The translations under genes and the position numbers were made by a program. The notes beneath the pieces were generated by a model. That model searched no databases, was not told where the DNA came from, and saw only the letters and a program-made list of their open reading frames with translations. Of a stretch of DNA of 23,954 nt, positions 23,444 through 23,954 are shown piece by piece. Origin of the DNA: Bacteroidota bacterium (GTDB lineage: Bacteria > Bacteroidota > Bacteroidia > Bacteroidales > Bacteroidaceae); the NCBI GenBank assembly GCA_023458215.1, contig JAEXAJ010000154.1:1-23954 (forward strand), given 5' to 3'. Each line of letters opens with the position of its first letter. The first letter of the stretch is position 1.

Positions 23444-23662
23444 GTGAGCCAATACTTTATACAAGGTATATTTGTCTTTGCAGGTGTCATATCTTTACTG
23501 GCAGCACTGCTTGACTGGAACTGGTTCTTTACCGCACAGAATACTCAATTTGTAGTCCGTAATGTCGGTAGAAAACAAGCTCGTTGGTTTTATGGTGTAT
23601 TAGGGGTTATTCTCATCGGCACAGCCATCTTTTTCTTCCTGAATACGCCATCGGCAATATAA
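23444..23662 (+). CDS. Small two-helix membrane protein, Imm17-like
   Basis: A 72-residue membrane protein: helix 1 is about 5-24 (FIQGIFVFAGVISLLAALLD), followed by WNWFFTAQNTQFVVRNVGRK and helix 2 (WFYGVLGVILIGTAIFFFLN). The core WNWFF..(Q/R)N..F.V...GRK.AR.FYG.LG resembles the family named immunity protein 17. The start is a GTG at 23444; no ATG lies closer in frame. No polymorphic toxin gene is seen nearby and it sits in a housekeeping operon, so the immunity name may not describe its real job. The family call is likely by pattern; the function is unknown. Confidence 0.75.
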   Translation: MSQYFIQGIFVFAGVISLLAALLDWNWFFTAQNTQFVVRNVGRKQARWFYGVLGVILIGTAIFFFLNTPSAI

Positions 23663-23715
23663 AAAATGAAGTACACCCCCAAAGGTTTTGTGTTTAACTT
23701 TTTGGGGGACACTTC
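23663..23715 (-). terminator. Hairpin terminator of the right-edge minus-strand gene
   Basis: Near-perfect arms 23668-23683 (with CACCCCCAAA) and 23701-23715 (TTTGGGGGACACTTC) form a long GC-rich stem with one bulge and a 17-nt loop. On the minus strand the stem is followed by ATTTTTT. It lies between the convergent Imm17-like gene and the right-edge gene and may work in both directions, though the plus strand lacks a T-run. Confidence 0.75.
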
Positions 23716-23763
23716 ATAAATATCTAGGGATACTTCTATCTTTTTGTATTAACATTGATAAAA

Positions 23764-23954
23764 TCAAAATCCTGCTTGTCTCAGAATAGTTTGCTTAATA
23801 GGCAATAATTCTATTTTTTCTTCTTTTCCAGTATTTTCATTTAGCAAGCGAGCTTCCACCTTTCCATTCCGGTAGAAAGCTTGATGGTTGTTTACATACT
23901 TATATTGCACTTTTTCTACTGGTTTATAGAAGTAATCGGTAAATCCTCGAGCAT
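23764..23954 (-). CDS. C-terminal 62 residues of an unidentified protein (runs off the window)
   Basis: On the minus strand an open frame enters at the right edge and stops at TGA (23766-23764). It reads ARGFTDYFYKPVEKVQYKYV, then NNHQAFYRNGKVEARLLNEN, then TGKEEKIELLPIKQTILRQA before a final GF. A closing ELLP..-TILRQ strand is common at the C-terminus of large Bacteroides glycoside hydrolases such as GH127-like proteins, but 62 residues are too few for a call. It is followed 48 bases later by a good terminator, which supports a real gene end. Confidence 0.6.
   Translation of the reverse strand, partial: ARGFTDYFYKPVEKVQYKYVNNHQAFYRNGKVEARLLNENTGKEEKIELLPIKQTILRQAGF

Noticed and set aside
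23663..23715. Terminal inverted repeat of an insertion sequence
   Set aside because: The GC-rich arms sit between convergent genes with a T-run on one side and no transposase or matching partner repeat in the window; a terminator explains them.

Overview
The window looks like a chromosomal segment of a gut Bacteroides or close relative. Reasons: SusC/SusD-type nutrient uptake genes, lipoproteins with acidic residues after the lipobox Cys, AT-rich intergenic DNA, and promoters of the Bacteroides TTTG-N19/20-TAnnTTTG type. The species cannot be read from the sequence. Its core is a polysaccharide utilisation locus (PUL) on the minus strand, with a sugar-uptake module on the left and a housekeeping operon on the right.

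Left module (1-2706): a DUF5107-type protein, cut by the window edge, and a sugar-porter MFS transporter form a minus-strand operon. A divergent AraC-type regulator faces them. A convergent gap follows that carries a perfect 34-bp inverted repeat.

PUL (2970-17370), in order of transcription: GH88-type unsaturated glucuronyl hydrolase, GH92 alpha-mannosidase, SusC-like transporter, SusD-like lipoprotein, two further lipoproteins (one DUF5018-like, one DUF4466-like), and a periplasmic lyase-like protein that joins an alginate-lyase-type domain to a right-handed beta-helix. Beyond it lie an L-rhamnose mutarotase gene (plus strand) and a BNR_4 propeller gene (minus strand), divergent from each other. 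A coherent reading, which is inference, is that lyases cut next to uronic acids, GH88 removes the resulting unsaturated uronate, GH92 removes exposed alpha-mannose, and released L-rhamnose is epimerised by RhaM and taken up. This points to an acidic glycan containing uronic acid, rhamnose and mannose, either plant gum or microbial exopolysaccharide.

Regulation (17371-21297): upstream of the enzyme operon is a SusR-type regulator (periplasmic propeller, Y_Y_Y domain, one membrane helix, AraC HTH, no kinase). It is broken by an apparent one-base deletion at about 19460. Between this regulator and the PUL sits a self-contained two-gene cassette encoding a 57-aa acidic protein and a DUF5053 protein. 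The cassette has a near-perfect promoter whose spacer contains a repeated inverted-repeat operator, a UUCG hairpin between its genes, and its own terminators.

Right module (21298-23954): a strong promoter drives a small membrane protein with a Cys motif, a metal ABC-transporter permease (ABC-3), tsaE and an Imm17-like membrane protein. At the right edge is the C-terminus of an unidentified minus-strand protein with its terminator. No tRNA, rRNA, CRISPR array or intact insertion sequence was seen.
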